Shown here piece by piece: positions 19,407 through 28,004 of a DNA stretch of 64,000 nt. The DNA is taken from positions 1-64,000 of the forward strand of contig NZ_CP039451.1 in the NCBI RefSeq assembly GCF_004843725.1, written 5' to 3'. Origin of the DNA: Psychroserpens sp. NJDZ02 (lineage in GTDB: Bacteria > Bacteroidota > Bacteroidia > Flavobacteriales > Flavobacteriaceae). The notes below the pieces were generated by a model. The model did no database searches and was not told the origin of the DNA. It was given only the letters and a program-made list of their open reading frames with translations. Position numbers and translations under genes: made by a program. The number at the start of each line of letters is the position of its first letter. The first letter of the stretch is position 1.

Positions 19407-20850
19407 TAGCAATATCAATCTGAGAGCAGTCGAAGACCTTATTAAATTCAATATTAACTAGCACTTCGACTGCGCTAAGTGTCACAGAAAAAAGAAAACA
19501 TAAATCAAAATACTAATGTCAGTCTGAGCGCAGTCGAAGATCGTATTAAATTCAATATTAACTAGCACTTCGACTGCGCTCAGTGTGACAGAAAAGACAA
19601 AACTTAAATTAAAACACCAATGCCAGTCTGAGCGCAGTCGAAGACCGTATTAAATTCAATACTAAAATAGCAATTCGACTGCGCTAAGTGTGACAGAAAA
19701 GACAAAACATAAATCAAAATAATACTGTCAGTCTGAGCGCAGTCGAAGACCTCATTAAACTCAATATTAACTAGCACTTCGACTGCGCTCAATGTCGCAG
19801 AAAAGACAAAACTTAAATTAAAACACTAATGTCAGTCTGAGCGCAGTCGAAGACCCCATTAAATTCAATACTAAACTAGCACTTCGACTGCGCTCAGTGT
19901 GACATCAAAGAACAAACACAAATTAAAATAAAACTGTCAGTCTGAGCGCAGTCGAAGACCATAATAAAAACAATACCAAACTAGCACTTCGACTGCGCTC
20001 AGTGTAACATCAAAGAACAAACATAAATTAAAATACCACTGTCAGTCTGAGCGCAGTCGAAGACCTCATTAAATTCAATATTAACTAGCAATTCGACTGC
20101 CCTCAGTGTGACAGAAAAGACAAAACATAAATTAAAATACCAATGTCAGTCTGAGCGCAGTCGAAGACCTCATTAAATTCAATACTAAACTAGCACTTCG
20201 ACTGCACTCAGTGTGACAGAAAAGACAAAACATAAATCAAAATAACACTGTCAGTCTGAGCGCAGTCGAAGACCTCATTAAATTCAATATTAACTAGCAC
20301 TTCGACTGCACTCAGCGTGACATCAAAGAACAAACACAAATTAAAATAAACCTGTCAGTCTGAGCACAGTCGAAGACCCCATTAAATTCAATACTAAACT
20401 AGCACTTCGACTGCGCTCAGTGTGACAAAAAAGACAAAACATAAATCAAAATACTAATGTCAGTCTGAGCGCAGTCGAAGACCCCATTAAATTCAATACT
20501 AAACTAGCACTTCGACTGCACTCAGTGTGACAGAAAAGACAAAACATAAATCAAAATAACACTGTCAGTCTGAGCGCAGTCGAAGACCTCATTAAATTCA
20601 ATACTAAACTAGCACTTCGACTGCACTCAGTGTGACAGAAAAGACAAAACATAAATCAAAATAACACTGTCAGTCTGAGCGCAGTCGAAGACCTCATTAA
20701 ATTCAATACTAAACTAGCACTTCGACTGCGCTCAGTGTGACATCAAAGAACAAACACAAATTAAAATAAAACTGTCAGTCTGAGCGCAGTCGAAGACCTC
20801 ATTAAATTCAATACTAAACCAGCACTTCGTCTACGCTAAGTGTGACATTA
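19407..20850. repeat. Tandem array of 14 hairpin-forming repeats, about 105 bp each
   Basis: Fourteen head-to-tail units with starts near 19409, 19519, 19622, 19728, 19830, 19937, 20041, 20144, 20250, 20354, 20460, 20564, 20668 and 20774. Each unit has a left arm TCTGAGCGCAGTCGAAGAC and, after about 28 bases, a right arm CTTCGACTGCGCTCAGTGTG that is its near reverse complement, followed by an A-rich linker. Each unit can fold into a hairpin of about 20 bp. Arms are strongly conserved and linkers vary slightly; the first and last units are degenerate. It resembles REP/BIME-type repeats. No real gene lies within it. Confidence 0.93.
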
Positions 20851-20872
20851 AAAAAACAAATAAAACTAACCA

Positions 20873-22405
20873 TTGAAAACATTAAGACTAATACTAGGCG
20901 ATCAATTAAACAGCAAACATAGCTGGTACAAACACAATGCAGAAAACATAGTGTATTGCCTATTTGAAATGCGTCAAGAAACCGATTATGTTACACATCA
21001 CATCCAAAAAGTAATTGGCTTTTTTGCAGCCATGCGCGATTTTAGTCAGCATTTAGAAGAGGAAGGATTTACTGTTCATTACTTAAAACTAGACGATCCT
21101 GAAAACACCCAAAATTTAAACGACAATCTTCAGTTATTAGTTAAGGAATATAACATTACTAAATTTGAATATCAATTACCCGACGAATACCGCTTAGACG
21201 AGCAATTATCCAAATTTTGTAACGCTCTAACTATTGAGTCAGAAGCCTTTTCAACAGAGCATTTTTATACCAAACGTCAAGATTTAAAACAGTTTTTTAA
21301 AGGTAAAAAGCAATACCTGATGGAAAATTTTTATCGTGACATGCGCAAAAAGCACGATATCTTAATGGTTGCTGGACAGCCTGAAGGCGGTAAATGGAAT
21401 TATGATAAAAGTAATCGCAATAAGTGGAAAGGAAACCATCCTATTCCCCCATATAAATATTATAAAAACGATGTCTCTGATATCGTACAAATGCTAGACA
21501 AACAATCCGTAAAAACGATCGGGAAATTTGACACAAAAACATTCAGTTATCCAATAAATAGAACACAAGCATTAGATCAACTTAAGTATTTTTGTGAGCA
21601 ATTATTGATTCATTTTGGAGATTACCAGGACGCTATGCATACGGATCACGTGTATTTATTCCATTCTAGAGTATCGTTTGCTATGAATATCAAACTAATC
21701 TCTCCTAAAAATATCGTCGATACCGTTCTCAATTATTGGAGAAAACATGGTGAAGATATTAATATCAGTCAAGTAGAAGGATTTATAAGACAAATTATTG
21801 GCTGGAGAGAATACATGCGTGGTATGTACTGGGCTTTGATGCCTAATTACAACTCTTTAAACCACTTAGAAAACACAAACCCATTACCAGAATTCTATTG
21901 GACCGGAAACACCAAAATGAATTGCCTAAAACAAGCTATTAACAACAGTTTAGATAATGGTTACGCACACCATATCCAGCGCTTAATGGTTACTGGTAAT
22001 TTTGCATTATTGATACAAGTACATCCTGACGAAGTTGATGCCTGGTATTTAGGAATTTATGTAGACGCTATCCAGTGGGTACAATTACCAAACACAAGAG
22101 GTATGAGTCAGTTTGCTGATGGCGGAAAAATAGCAACAAAACCATACGTATCCAGTGGAAGCTATATTAATAAAATGAGTAATTACTGTGATAGTTGCCA
22201 TTACAATAAAAAAGAAAAACTAGGCGATAAAGCTTGTCCTTTTAATAGTTTGTATTGGAATTTCCTAGATGATAAACGCAAACAATTAGGCGATAACTTT
22301 AGAATGAAAATGATGTACAGTTTATTAGATAAAATGGATACCGAACAATTAGTTAGTCTGAAAGAAAGAGCGCAAAAAATCATTAAAAATCCTGATAATT
22401 TTTAA
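20873..22405 (+). CDS. Iron-sulfur photolyase/cryptochrome (FeS-BCP, (6-4) photolyase type)
   Basis: Member of the photolyase-related family with a [4Fe-4S] cluster, known for (6-4) photoproduct repair, with FAD and a lumazine-type antenna. The 510-residue protein begins LRLILGDQLNSKHSWY, typical of this clade, and has FIRQIIGWREYMRGMYW, LMVTGNFALL and AIQWVQLPNTRGMSQFADGG. Cluster ligands are expected from Cys in KMNCLKQ, NYCDSC and KACPFNSLYW near the C-terminus. Start is TTG at 20873, 23 bases after the hairpin array; there is no competing ATG. A role in UV repair is inferred from family. Confidence 0.93.
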   Translation: MKTLRLILGDQLNSKHSWYKHNAENIVYCLFEMRQETDYVTHHIQKVIGFFAAMRDFSQHLEEEGFTVHYLKLDDPENTQNLNDNLQLLVKEYNITKFEYQLPDEYRLDEQLSKFCNALTIESEAFSTEHFYTKRQDLKQFFKGKKQYLMENFYRDMRKKHDILMVAGQPEGGKWNYDKSNRNKWKGNHPIPPYKYYKNDVSDIVQMLDKQSVKTIGKFDTKTFSYPINRTQALDQLKYFCEQLLIHFGDYQDAMHTDHVYLFHSRVSFAMNIKLISPKNIVDTVLNYWRKHGEDINISQVEGFIRQIIGWREYMRGMYWALMPNYNSLNHLENTNPLPEFYWTGNTKMNCLKQAINNSLDNGYAHHIQRLMVTGNFALLIQVHPDEVDAWYLGIYVDAIQWVQLPNTRGMSQFADGGKIATKPYVSSGSYINKMSNYCDSCHYNKKEKLGDKACPFNSLYWNFLDDKRKQLGDNFRMKMMYSLLDKMDTEQLVSLKERAQKIIKNPDNF

Positions 22406-22457
22406 AAGTAAATAAAAATAACGCGATGGATTGATAGCATCAAATAGTAACAAAATA

Positions 22458-23942
22458 ATGAAACAAAATTTAAGTATAGTATGGTTAAAAAGAGACCTTC
22501 GACTAACTGACAACGAAGCGATTACTAACGCCATAAATACTCAGCAACGTGTACTCCTACTCTATGTTTTTGAAGATTTTTTATCTAACGACAACCATTA
22601 CAGTCAGCGCCACTGGGATTTTGTAAAACAATCCCTAGAGGATATAAACCAACAATTACAACCTTTAAATTCTAAGGTGCTAATCGTAAATAGTAACATA
22701 ACTTCAATAATTAAACATATAAATAACACGTATAACGTCACAGACCTTTTTTCGCATAAAGAAACAGGTATCCATTCTACTTTTAAAAGAGATATCGCTT
22801 TCGCTGAATTTTGTAAGCATCAAAACATTATTTGGACAGAAAACGACAACAATGGTGTCCAACGCGGACTAACTAACCGAAATACATGGTATCAAAACTG
22901 GGATCACTACATGATGCAGGCAGAGTTTCGGTTTCATCCCAAACCTGAGCAATTACTAACGCCTCAACAAATTGAAACCCTTGAAAGTGAGCAATGCCTA
23001 ATTTCCGTGAAAACGGTAAAAAATAGCACCTTTCAAAAAGGAGGCACCACTACAGCCTTTAAATACATGCAATCCTTTTATAATGGGCGCTATAAAAACT
23101 ACATGTTCCATATCTCAAAACCACTAGAAGCCAGAACTGGTTGCAGTAGACTGTCACCTTATATTGCTTGGGGCAATCTATCCGTAAAACAAGCTATAAA
23201 CGGCGCGTCAGATGTTGTAAAACACACGCAACACAAACGGCATTTAAATGCCTTTGTATCACGTTTACGGTGGCAAGCACACTTTATTCAAAAGTTTGAA
23301 ATGGAACATCAAATGGAATTTAAAAGTATTAATAAAGGCTATCACCAATTACAGAAACCAGTTAACCTAGAGTTTCAAAAGGCATGGAAAACGGGACAAA
23401 CAGGATTTCCGTTAGTCGATGCTTGTATGCGCTGTTTACAAGAAACAGGCTACTTAAATTTTAGAATGCGAGCGTTAGTCGTTTCCTTTTTTACGCACAA
23501 TTTATGGCAACCTTGGCAAGATATGAGCGCCCATTTGGCGAGTTTATTTTTAGATTTCGAGCCAGGCATCCATTATCCGCAAATACAAATGCAAGCTGGA
23601 GAAACAGGCATAAATACGTTACGCATTTATAATCCTTTAAAAAATAGTGTAGAACACGATCCGAAGGGGGACTTTATAAAAAAATGGGTACCAGAATTAG
23701 CAAGCCTCGATCCTGCTTTTATCCATAACCCAAGTGAGATGTCTTATTTTGACCAACAGTTAACGGGGTTTGAGCTAGGCACAGATTACCCTTTTCCTAT
23801 TATTCACGAAAAACAATCCAGAAAACAGGCTAGCGATTTACTTTGGAACTTAAAAGACAATCCTCTAGTCAAAAAAGAAAGTTATCGTATTTTAAAACGA
23901 CATACATTAAGCGATAGAAATAGAATACCTAATAACCAATAA
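22458..23942 (+). CDS. Divergent cryptochrome/photolyase family protein
   Basis: Photolyase-fold flavoprotein of 494 residues. It has [15 protein letters not shown] at the start and [45 protein letters not shown] and LRIYNP in the FAD domain. The stretch that normally reads D-x-D-x-x-S-N-x-G-x-W-Q-W near the flavin is instead [19 protein letters not shown] (coded near 23550-23607), so the usual Asn and proximal Trp are missing; it may be a sensor or use another electron path. ATG 22458 is preferred over 22431, which adds an unconserved leader. It follows the FeS photolyase gene by 52 bases. Confidence 0.87.
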   Translation: MKQNLSIVWLKRDLRLTDNEAITNAINTQQRVLLLYVFEDFLSNDNHYSQRHWDFVKQSLEDINQQLQPLNSKVLIVNSNITSIIKHINNTYNVTDLFSHKETGIHSTFKRDIAFAEFCKHQNIIWTENDNNGVQRGLTNRNTWYQNWDHYMMQAEFRFHPKPEQLLTPQQIETLESEQCLISVKTVKNSTFQKGGTTTAFKYMQSFYNGRYKNYMFHISKPLEARTGCSRLSPYIAWGNLSVKQAINGASDVVKHTQHKRHLNAFVSRLRWQAHFIQKFEMEHQMEFKSINKGYHQLQKPVNLEFQKAWKTGQTGFPLVDACMRCLQETGYLNFRMRALVVSFFTHNLWQPWQDMSAHLASLFLDFEPGIHYPQIQMQAGETGINTLRIYNPLKNSVEHDPKGDFIKKWVPELASLDPAFIHNPSEMSYFDQQLTGFELGTDYPFPIIHEKQSRKQASDLLWNLKDNPLVKKESYRILKRHTLSDRNRIPNNQ

Positions 23943-23984
23943 GTTACTTCTATTTTAATATAGAGAAATCTAATACGTTAAAAA

Positions 23985-24028
23985 TTGTTTAACGTATATT
24001 GAAAAAGGTTAAACATTTTGTATATTTG
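23985..24028 (+). promoter_or_regulatory. Promoter with the same inverted-repeat operator as 13571-13614
   Basis: TTGTTTAA (23985-23992), 16 bases, TTAAACA (24009-24015), TTTTG, then TATATTTG (24021-24028), an exact match to the -7 consensus TAnnTTTG. A TTG at 23999-24001 lies 19 bases upstream of the -7 box, the expected spacing for a -33 element, so the repeat straddles the promoter. It should drive the unknown gene at 24053 and TIGR03643. Confidence 0.68.
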
Positions 24029-24052
24029 ATTAAATAATCAAAACAAAATCTA

Positions 24053-24481
24053 TTGCTACTAAACACAACGCATACCTGTAAAGCAAATAAAGACCGTATT
24101 AACAGCCTTGTAGGGCCATCATTTACTTTACTTGATTCTATTAAATTAAGAGGTATTGGCTCTAAGCGTATGGTAGTTGATAAAGTTAGCCCAAACATGG
24201 CATCAATTTTGAATGTGGTTAGTGATACTAATTATGGAAATATAGAGTTAAGACCTAAAGGGATTTTAATACATGTTACTAAAGGCTTACAAAATTTTAC
24301 TTGGGCTATACCCTATTATCAATTAGTGGTATATAAAACCAATGGATCTAGTATCCATGCTAATGGAAAATTTATGCACTTTAGAGATGATAAAACATTT
24401 AAGGAGAATAAAGCGTTTTTTGATAAACTGATGAATGAGAAGATAAAATATGACGAACAATTTAATTTTTCGCCCAATTAA
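24053..24481 (+). CDS. Conserved protein of unknown function in the light-stress block
   Basis: Protein of 142 residues with no signal peptide or membrane segment and no family I recognise. TTG at 24053 is taken as start because a stop lies five codons upstream and no ATG occurs before codon 40; it sits 24 bases after the -7 box. The middle, RPKGILIHVTKGLQNFTWAIPYYQLVVYKTNG, suggests an alternating beta structure like small PH-like or YcxB-type domains, though this is weak. Stop and next start overlap (TAATG type), so it is coupled to TIGR03643. Confidence 0.6.
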   Translation: MLLNTTHTCKANKDRINSLVGPSFTLLDSIKLRGIGSKRMVVDKVSPNMASILNVVSDTNYGNIELRPKGILIHVTKGLQNFTWAIPYYQLVVYKTNGSSIHANGKFMHFRDDKTFKENKAFFDKLMNEKIKYDEQFNFSPN

Positions 24482-24760
24482 ATGAAACACGAATTTACAA
24501 TAGAAGCATTGGATCGGATTATTGAAATGGCTTGGGAAGACCGGACGACTTTTGATGCTATAAAATTTCAGTTTGGTATTAAAGAACAAGAGGTTATAGA
24601 TATTATGCGTCGCGAAATGAAACTAAGTAGTTTTAAAATGTGGCGACAAAGGGTACAAGGAAGACACACTAAGCATAGTAAAAAAAGACTGTTTGAAGAG
24701 GGGCGTTTTAAATGTTCTAGACAAAAACAAATTACACACAATAAAATATCTAAACGTTAG
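24482..24760 (+). CDS. TIGR03643 family protein
   Basis: Small basic protein of 92 residues matching TIGR03643, a family with a conserved helical core (ALDRIIEMAWEDRTTFDAIKFQFGIKEQEVIDIMR) and MKLSSFKMWRQRVQGRHTKH. The spacing resembles a helix-turn-helix, so nucleic-acid binding is possible. The family usually lies next to photolyase or cryptochrome genes, as here. It directly follows the unknown gene from 24053. Confidence 0.85.
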   Translation: MKHEFTIEALDRIIEMAWEDRTTFDAIKFQFGIKEQEVIDIMRREMKLSSFKMWRQRVQGRHTKHSKKRLFEEGRFKCSRQKQITHNKISKR

Positions 24761-24820
24761 ATATTACAAAAACTGCTTTGATTTGGTCTGTTAAACCAAA
24801 TACAGCATTAAAAAGAGCAC

Positions 24821-25516
24821 ATGAACAAAGAACACACATTGACGGAAGAAAATAACAACAACCTAAACGGTATTGCTATTGATGATATAGGAGACGACCA
24901 TCTCTACACAGGTTTAAAAACACCAATGAAAGCAGATGCTTTCAAGCTTTCTGACACAGAAAAAAAAGAAAAAATTGCGATACTTTTTGAAGAAATAATG
25001 GATGTTATTGGATTGGATTTAACAGACGATTCATTAAAAGGCACACCAAAAAGAGTCGCCAAAATGTACATTGATGAAATATTTTCCGGATTAAACCCCG
25101 AAAATAAGCCAAAAATTGCGTTATTTGACAACAAATACCAGTACAATCAAATGTTGGTGGAGAAAAATATTACTTTCTACTCCAACTGCGAGCATCACTT
25201 TGTACCCATTATAGGTAAAGCTCATGTAGCTTATATTTCTTCAGGGAAAGTTATAGGCTTATCTAAATTAAATAGAATTGTACAGTATTATGCTAAACGT
25301 CCTCAGGTACAAGAACGCTTAACAAACCAAATAGCAGAAGAGCTAAAAGCCACATTAAAAACAGATGATGTTGCTGTTATAATTGATGCCAAACACTTAT
25401 GTGTATCGTCACGAGGTATTAAAGATGAATCTTCTGCAACAGTGACGACTTTTTATGGTGGTAAATTTAATACACCAGAAAAAATAGCCGAATTACAAAA
25501 TTATTTAAAAGAGTAG
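24821..25516 (+). CDS. folE: GTP cyclohydrolase I
   Basis: Makes 7,8-dihydroneopterin triphosphate from GTP, the first step to folate, hence to the methenyl-tetrahydrofolate antenna of photolyases. The 231-residue protein has the catalytic core NCEHHFVPIIGKAHVAY with zinc ligands Cys and His, GLSKLNRIVQYYAKRPQVQERLT, and LCVSSRGIKD with the second zinc Cys. An extra 45-residue acidic N-terminal extension is present. Its place between photolyase genes suggests pterin supply for light-dependent repair, or inducible extra capacity; a second copy elsewhere would support that. Confidence 0.95.
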   Translation: MNKEHTLTEENNNNLNGIAIDDIGDDHLYTGLKTPMKADAFKLSDTEKKEKIAILFEEIMDVIGLDLTDDSLKGTPKRVAKMYIDEIFSGLNPENKPKIALFDNKYQYNQMLVEKNITFYSNCEHHFVPIIGKAHVAYISSGKVIGLSKLNRIVQYYAKRPQVQERLTNQIAEELKATLKTDDVAVIIDAKHLCVSSRGIKDESSATVTTFYGGKFNTPEKIAELQNYLKE

Positions 25517-25520
25517 CATT

Positions 25521-25745
25521 ATGAGTATCGTAGACAAAGCAATAGAATTTTCAGAAAGAAAGCACAAGTTTATTACAACCAGCGATCGTATTCTTGCTTC
25601 AAGAGAAGCGAAGGATTTAATTCTTGGTGTTAATGAGCTTTACAAGGAAAACAAAGATCCAAAATTAATGGATATTATGAAGGCCTTAACTGTGATTAAA
25701 CAGAAAATTGAAAAGCGATTAAAAGGAAGACCATCTGCAGCATAA
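25521..25745 (+). CDS. Small conserved protein downstream of folE
   Basis: A 74-residue soluble, helical, basic protein starting four bases after the folE stop, so cotranscribed. It contains SERKHKFITTSDRILASREAKDLILGVNELYKENKDPKLMDIMKALTVIKQKIEKRLKG. I do not recognise the family. The position suggests a partner or regulator of the folE or photolyase functions. A terminator hairpin follows. Confidence 0.65.
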   Translation: MSIVDKAIEFSERKHKFITTSDRILASREAKDLILGVNELYKENKDPKLMDIMKALTVIKQKIEKRLKGRPSAA

Positions 25746-25774
25746 GCTGTAGACAACTATCTAAATTACATATT

Positions 25775-25822
25775 AAGTGGTATTAATTAATAAGAGCAAT
25801 CTTGTTGATACCACTTTTTTTA
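25775..25822 (+). terminator. Terminator after folE operon
   Basis: Inverted arms AGTGGTAT and ATACCACT enclose an A/T-rich loop and are followed by a run of seven T, 30 bases after the small gene's stop. Confidence 0.75.
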
Positions 25823-25842
25823 TACCTAAAATCTAAAAAAAC

Positions 25843-26526
25843 ATGAAAAATTTAGTAATCATTGGAGGTAGTAAAGGTATTGGAAAAGCCATTACACAAA
25901 CGTTTTTAGACACTCATAAAGTCAGTAATATTAGTCGTACTGCACCAGACTTTACGCATGACAACTTAACACATTACACCTGTGATATATTAACCGAAGA
26001 CCTACCAGAACTGGACGAAGTAGATACATTAATTTATTGTCCTGGTAGTATAAACCTAAAACCCATCACACGATTAAAATTAGATGATTTTAGAGCTGAT
26101 TTTGAAATTAATGTCATAGGTGCGGTAAAAGCGATTCAGCACTACTTAGCGCCATTAAAAAAAGGACACCAACCCTCTATTGTATTATTTAGTACTGTAG
26201 CAGCAAAATTAGGAATGCCTTTTCATGCTAGCGTCGCTGCTTCTAAAAGCGCAGTAGAAGGTCTTATTAAATCTGTTGGAGCAGAACTAGCACCAACGGT
26301 CAGAATTAATGGTATTGCCCCCACTGTTACGGACACAACTTTAGCCTCTAAATTATTACGTAACGAGAAAATGATTGAAAACATTACCGATCGTCATCCG
26401 CTTAAAAAGTTTTTAAACCCGCAAGAAGTTGCCGATATGGCTCAGTTTTTAACCTCAGAAAAAGCAGCCTCAATCTCTGGACAAATTTTTGAAATGGATT
26501 GTGGTATTGTTAGTTTTAAAATATAA
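25843..26526 (+). CDS. Short-chain dehydrogenase/reductase
   Basis: NAD(P)-dependent SDR of 227 residues. The cofactor motif GGSKGIGKA is at 7-15. The catalytic region shows VLFSTVAAKLGMPFHASVAASKSAVEGL, where Ser of FST and Lys of ASKSA fit the triad, but the usual YxxxK Tyr is replaced by a Val-Ala-Ala context (VAASK). It is the first gene after a terminator and lies four bases before the peroxidase gene. Related SDRs occur in light- and CarH/LitR-regulated clusters; the substrate is unknown. Confidence 0.87.
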   Translation: MKNLVIIGGSKGIGKAITQTFLDTHKVSNISRTAPDFTHDNLTHYTCDILTEDLPELDEVDTLIYCPGSINLKPITRLKLDDFRADFEINVIGAVKAIQHYLAPLKKGHQPSIVLFSTVAAKLGMPFHASVAASKSAVEGLIKSVGAELAPTVRINGIAPTVTDTTLASKLLRNEKMIENITDRHPLKKFLNPQEVADMAQFLTSEKAASISGQIFEMDCGIVSFKI

Positions 26527-26529
26527 ATT

Positions 26530-27072
26530 ATGAATCCATTTAAAGCCTTTGCTGCTACCCTGTTTTCTAAAAACACCTCCGCTATAGATTTGAATACGCT
26601 ACCCAGTATTTATGATATTAGCATTAATAACTTACAAGGTAAACCTATCGATTTAAAAACCTTTAAGGGAAAACATATCCTATTTGTTAATGTGGCGTCA
26701 AAATGCGGATTTACACCACAATATAAAGCATTACAGGAGTTACAAGAAAATTATAGCGAGACGCTAACAGTCATTGGTGTGCCGTGTAATCAATTTGGAA
26801 GTCAAGAACCTGGTAATGCAGATGCTATTGAAGTCTTTTGCGAAGTCAATTATGGGGTCTCCTTTTTAATTACAGAAAAAATAGATGTTAAAGGAAAACA
26901 ACAACACCCCTTATATGCTTGGTTAACTAAAGCTAGCAAAAATGGCAAAAGTAGTTCTTCTGTAAAATGGAATTTCCAAAAGTATATGGTTAGTCCAGAC
27001 GGTAAACTATTAGACTACTTCTACTCTACTACAACGCCTAATAGTTCTAAAATTATTAAATATTTAAAATGA
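26530..27072 (+). CDS. Glutathione peroxidase family (Cys type)
   Basis: Thiol peroxidase that reduces hydroperoxides, in bacteria usually with thioredoxin. The 180-residue protein contains NVASKCGFTPQYKALQ (peroxidatic Cys in place of Sec), VIGVPCNQFGSQEPG (resolving Cys and catalytic Gln) and VKWNFQKYMV (catalytic Trp and Asn). An N-terminal segment of about 20 residues precedes the domain but is not a clear signal peptide. It overlaps tspO by four bases. Peroxide removal fits a photo-oxidative stress operon. Confidence 0.93.
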   Translation: MNPFKAFAATLFSKNTSAIDLNTLPSIYDISINNLQGKPIDLKTFKGKHILFVNVASKCGFTPQYKALQELQENYSETLTVIGVPCNQFGSQEPGNADAIEVFCEVNYGVSFLITEKIDVKGKQQHPLYAWLTKASKNGKSSSSVKWNFQKYMVSPDGKLLDYFYSTTTPNSSKIIKYLK

Positions 27073-27530
27073 AAATACTAAAACCATTAGTCTTCTTTTT
27101 ATGTATCAACTTTGGGAGTTTAGCGCTTGGAATTTATCTCATGGGTAATGGTCCATCATCCGATTGGTACACTAACTTAAATCGTGCACCTTGGACACCT
27201 CCAGGTTGGGTCTTTGGCGCCGCGTGGACCGTAATAATGATTTGCTTTTCGGTGTATTTAGCTTATTTATTTAATAAAAGTAATACACAACACCTTAAAC
27301 TAGTCTTTTTGCTGCAAGTGTTTTTAAACAGTATTTGGAACTTTTTATTTTTTAATCAACACCTAATTCTATTAGGTTTAATAGCCATTAGCAGTTTAAC
27401 CCTAGTCCTTTTTTATTTCTTTTTTAAGTATAAAAAAATCATAAACAATTTAAGCTATTTACTTCTACCTTATATGGTATGGCTATTAATTGCAACATCA
27501 TTAAATGCATACATTTTATTAAATAATTAG
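27069..27530 (+). CDS. tspO: TspO/MBR family tryptophan-rich sensory protein
   Basis: Inner-membrane protein of 153 residues with five predicted helices that binds porphyrins or related tetrapyrroles and is linked to light and oxidative stress responses. The conserved loop SDWYTNLNRAPWTPPGWVFG carries the family's Trp and Pro residues, followed by AAWTVIMICFSVYL and NSIWNFLFF. It overlaps the peroxidase gene (ATGA) and precedes an SRPBCC gene by nine bases. Confidence 0.95.
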   Translation: MKILKPLVFFLCINFGSLALGIYLMGNGPSSDWYTNLNRAPWTPPGWVFGAAWTVIMICFSVYLAYLFNKSNTQHLKLVFLLQVFLNSIWNFLFFNQHLILLGLIAISSLTLVLFYFFFKYKKIINNLSYLLLPYMVWLLIATSLNAYILLNN

Positions 27531-27539
27531 ACCCTAGTT

Positions 27540-28001
27540 ATGAAAATATACCGATTACATAAAAAACAAAATTTACCAATTACAAAAGCGCAAGCTTGGG
27601 CGTTTTTGTCAGATCCTAAAAACTTAAAAACGATAACTCCAGAATACATGGGATTTAATATTTTATCTGGAGCGGATAGACCAATGTTTGCAGGTCAAAT
27701 TATCCAATATATTGTCACACCTATCTTAGGTATCAAAACCAAATGGGTAACTGAAATCACACATACTAAAGACGGTGAATATTTTGTTGACGAGCAACGC
27801 TTTGGTCCCTACGCCTTATGGCACCATAAACATTTTATTAATGAAATTGATGGCGGTGTAGAGATGGAAGACATCATTGATTATAAAATCCCTATGGGTA
27901 TTTTAGGCCAACTAATGCACCCGATATTAGTGAAACCTAAATTAGAAGAAATTTTTAATTATAGAACACACAAGTTAGAACAACTTTTTGGTAAATATTA
28001 A
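27540..28001 (+). CDS. SRPBCC (START-like) ligand-binding protein
   Basis: Cytoplasmic protein of 153 residues with the helix-grip SRPBCC fold: an N-terminal strand, the AQAWAFLSDPKNLKTITPEYMGF helix, PMFAGQIIQY and a C-terminal helix. Such proteins bind hydrophobic ligands; relatives occur beside photolyase genes in many marine bacteria. It lies three bases before the photolyase gene, indicating one transcript. The ligand is unknown. Confidence 0.85.
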   Translation: MKIYRLHKKQNLPITKAQAWAFLSDPKNLKTITPEYMGFNILSGADRPMFAGQIIQYIVTPILGIKTKWVTEITHTKDGEYFVDEQRFGPYALWHHKHFINEIDGGVEMEDIIDYKIPMGILGQLMHPILVKPKLEEIFNYRTHKLEQLFGKY

Positions 28002-28004
28002 TAC

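Noticed and set aside
19604..19792. Open reading frame on the minus strand inside the hairpin array
   Set aside because: Its codons follow the repeat unit (repeated Glu-Phe-Asn and Cys-Ala-Gln-Thr strings) and it has no coding character; it is a by-product of the repeat.
19407..20850. CRISPR array
   Set aside because: Units are about 105 bp with long inverted arms, the intervening sequences are themselves conserved rather than unique spacers, and no cas genes are near.
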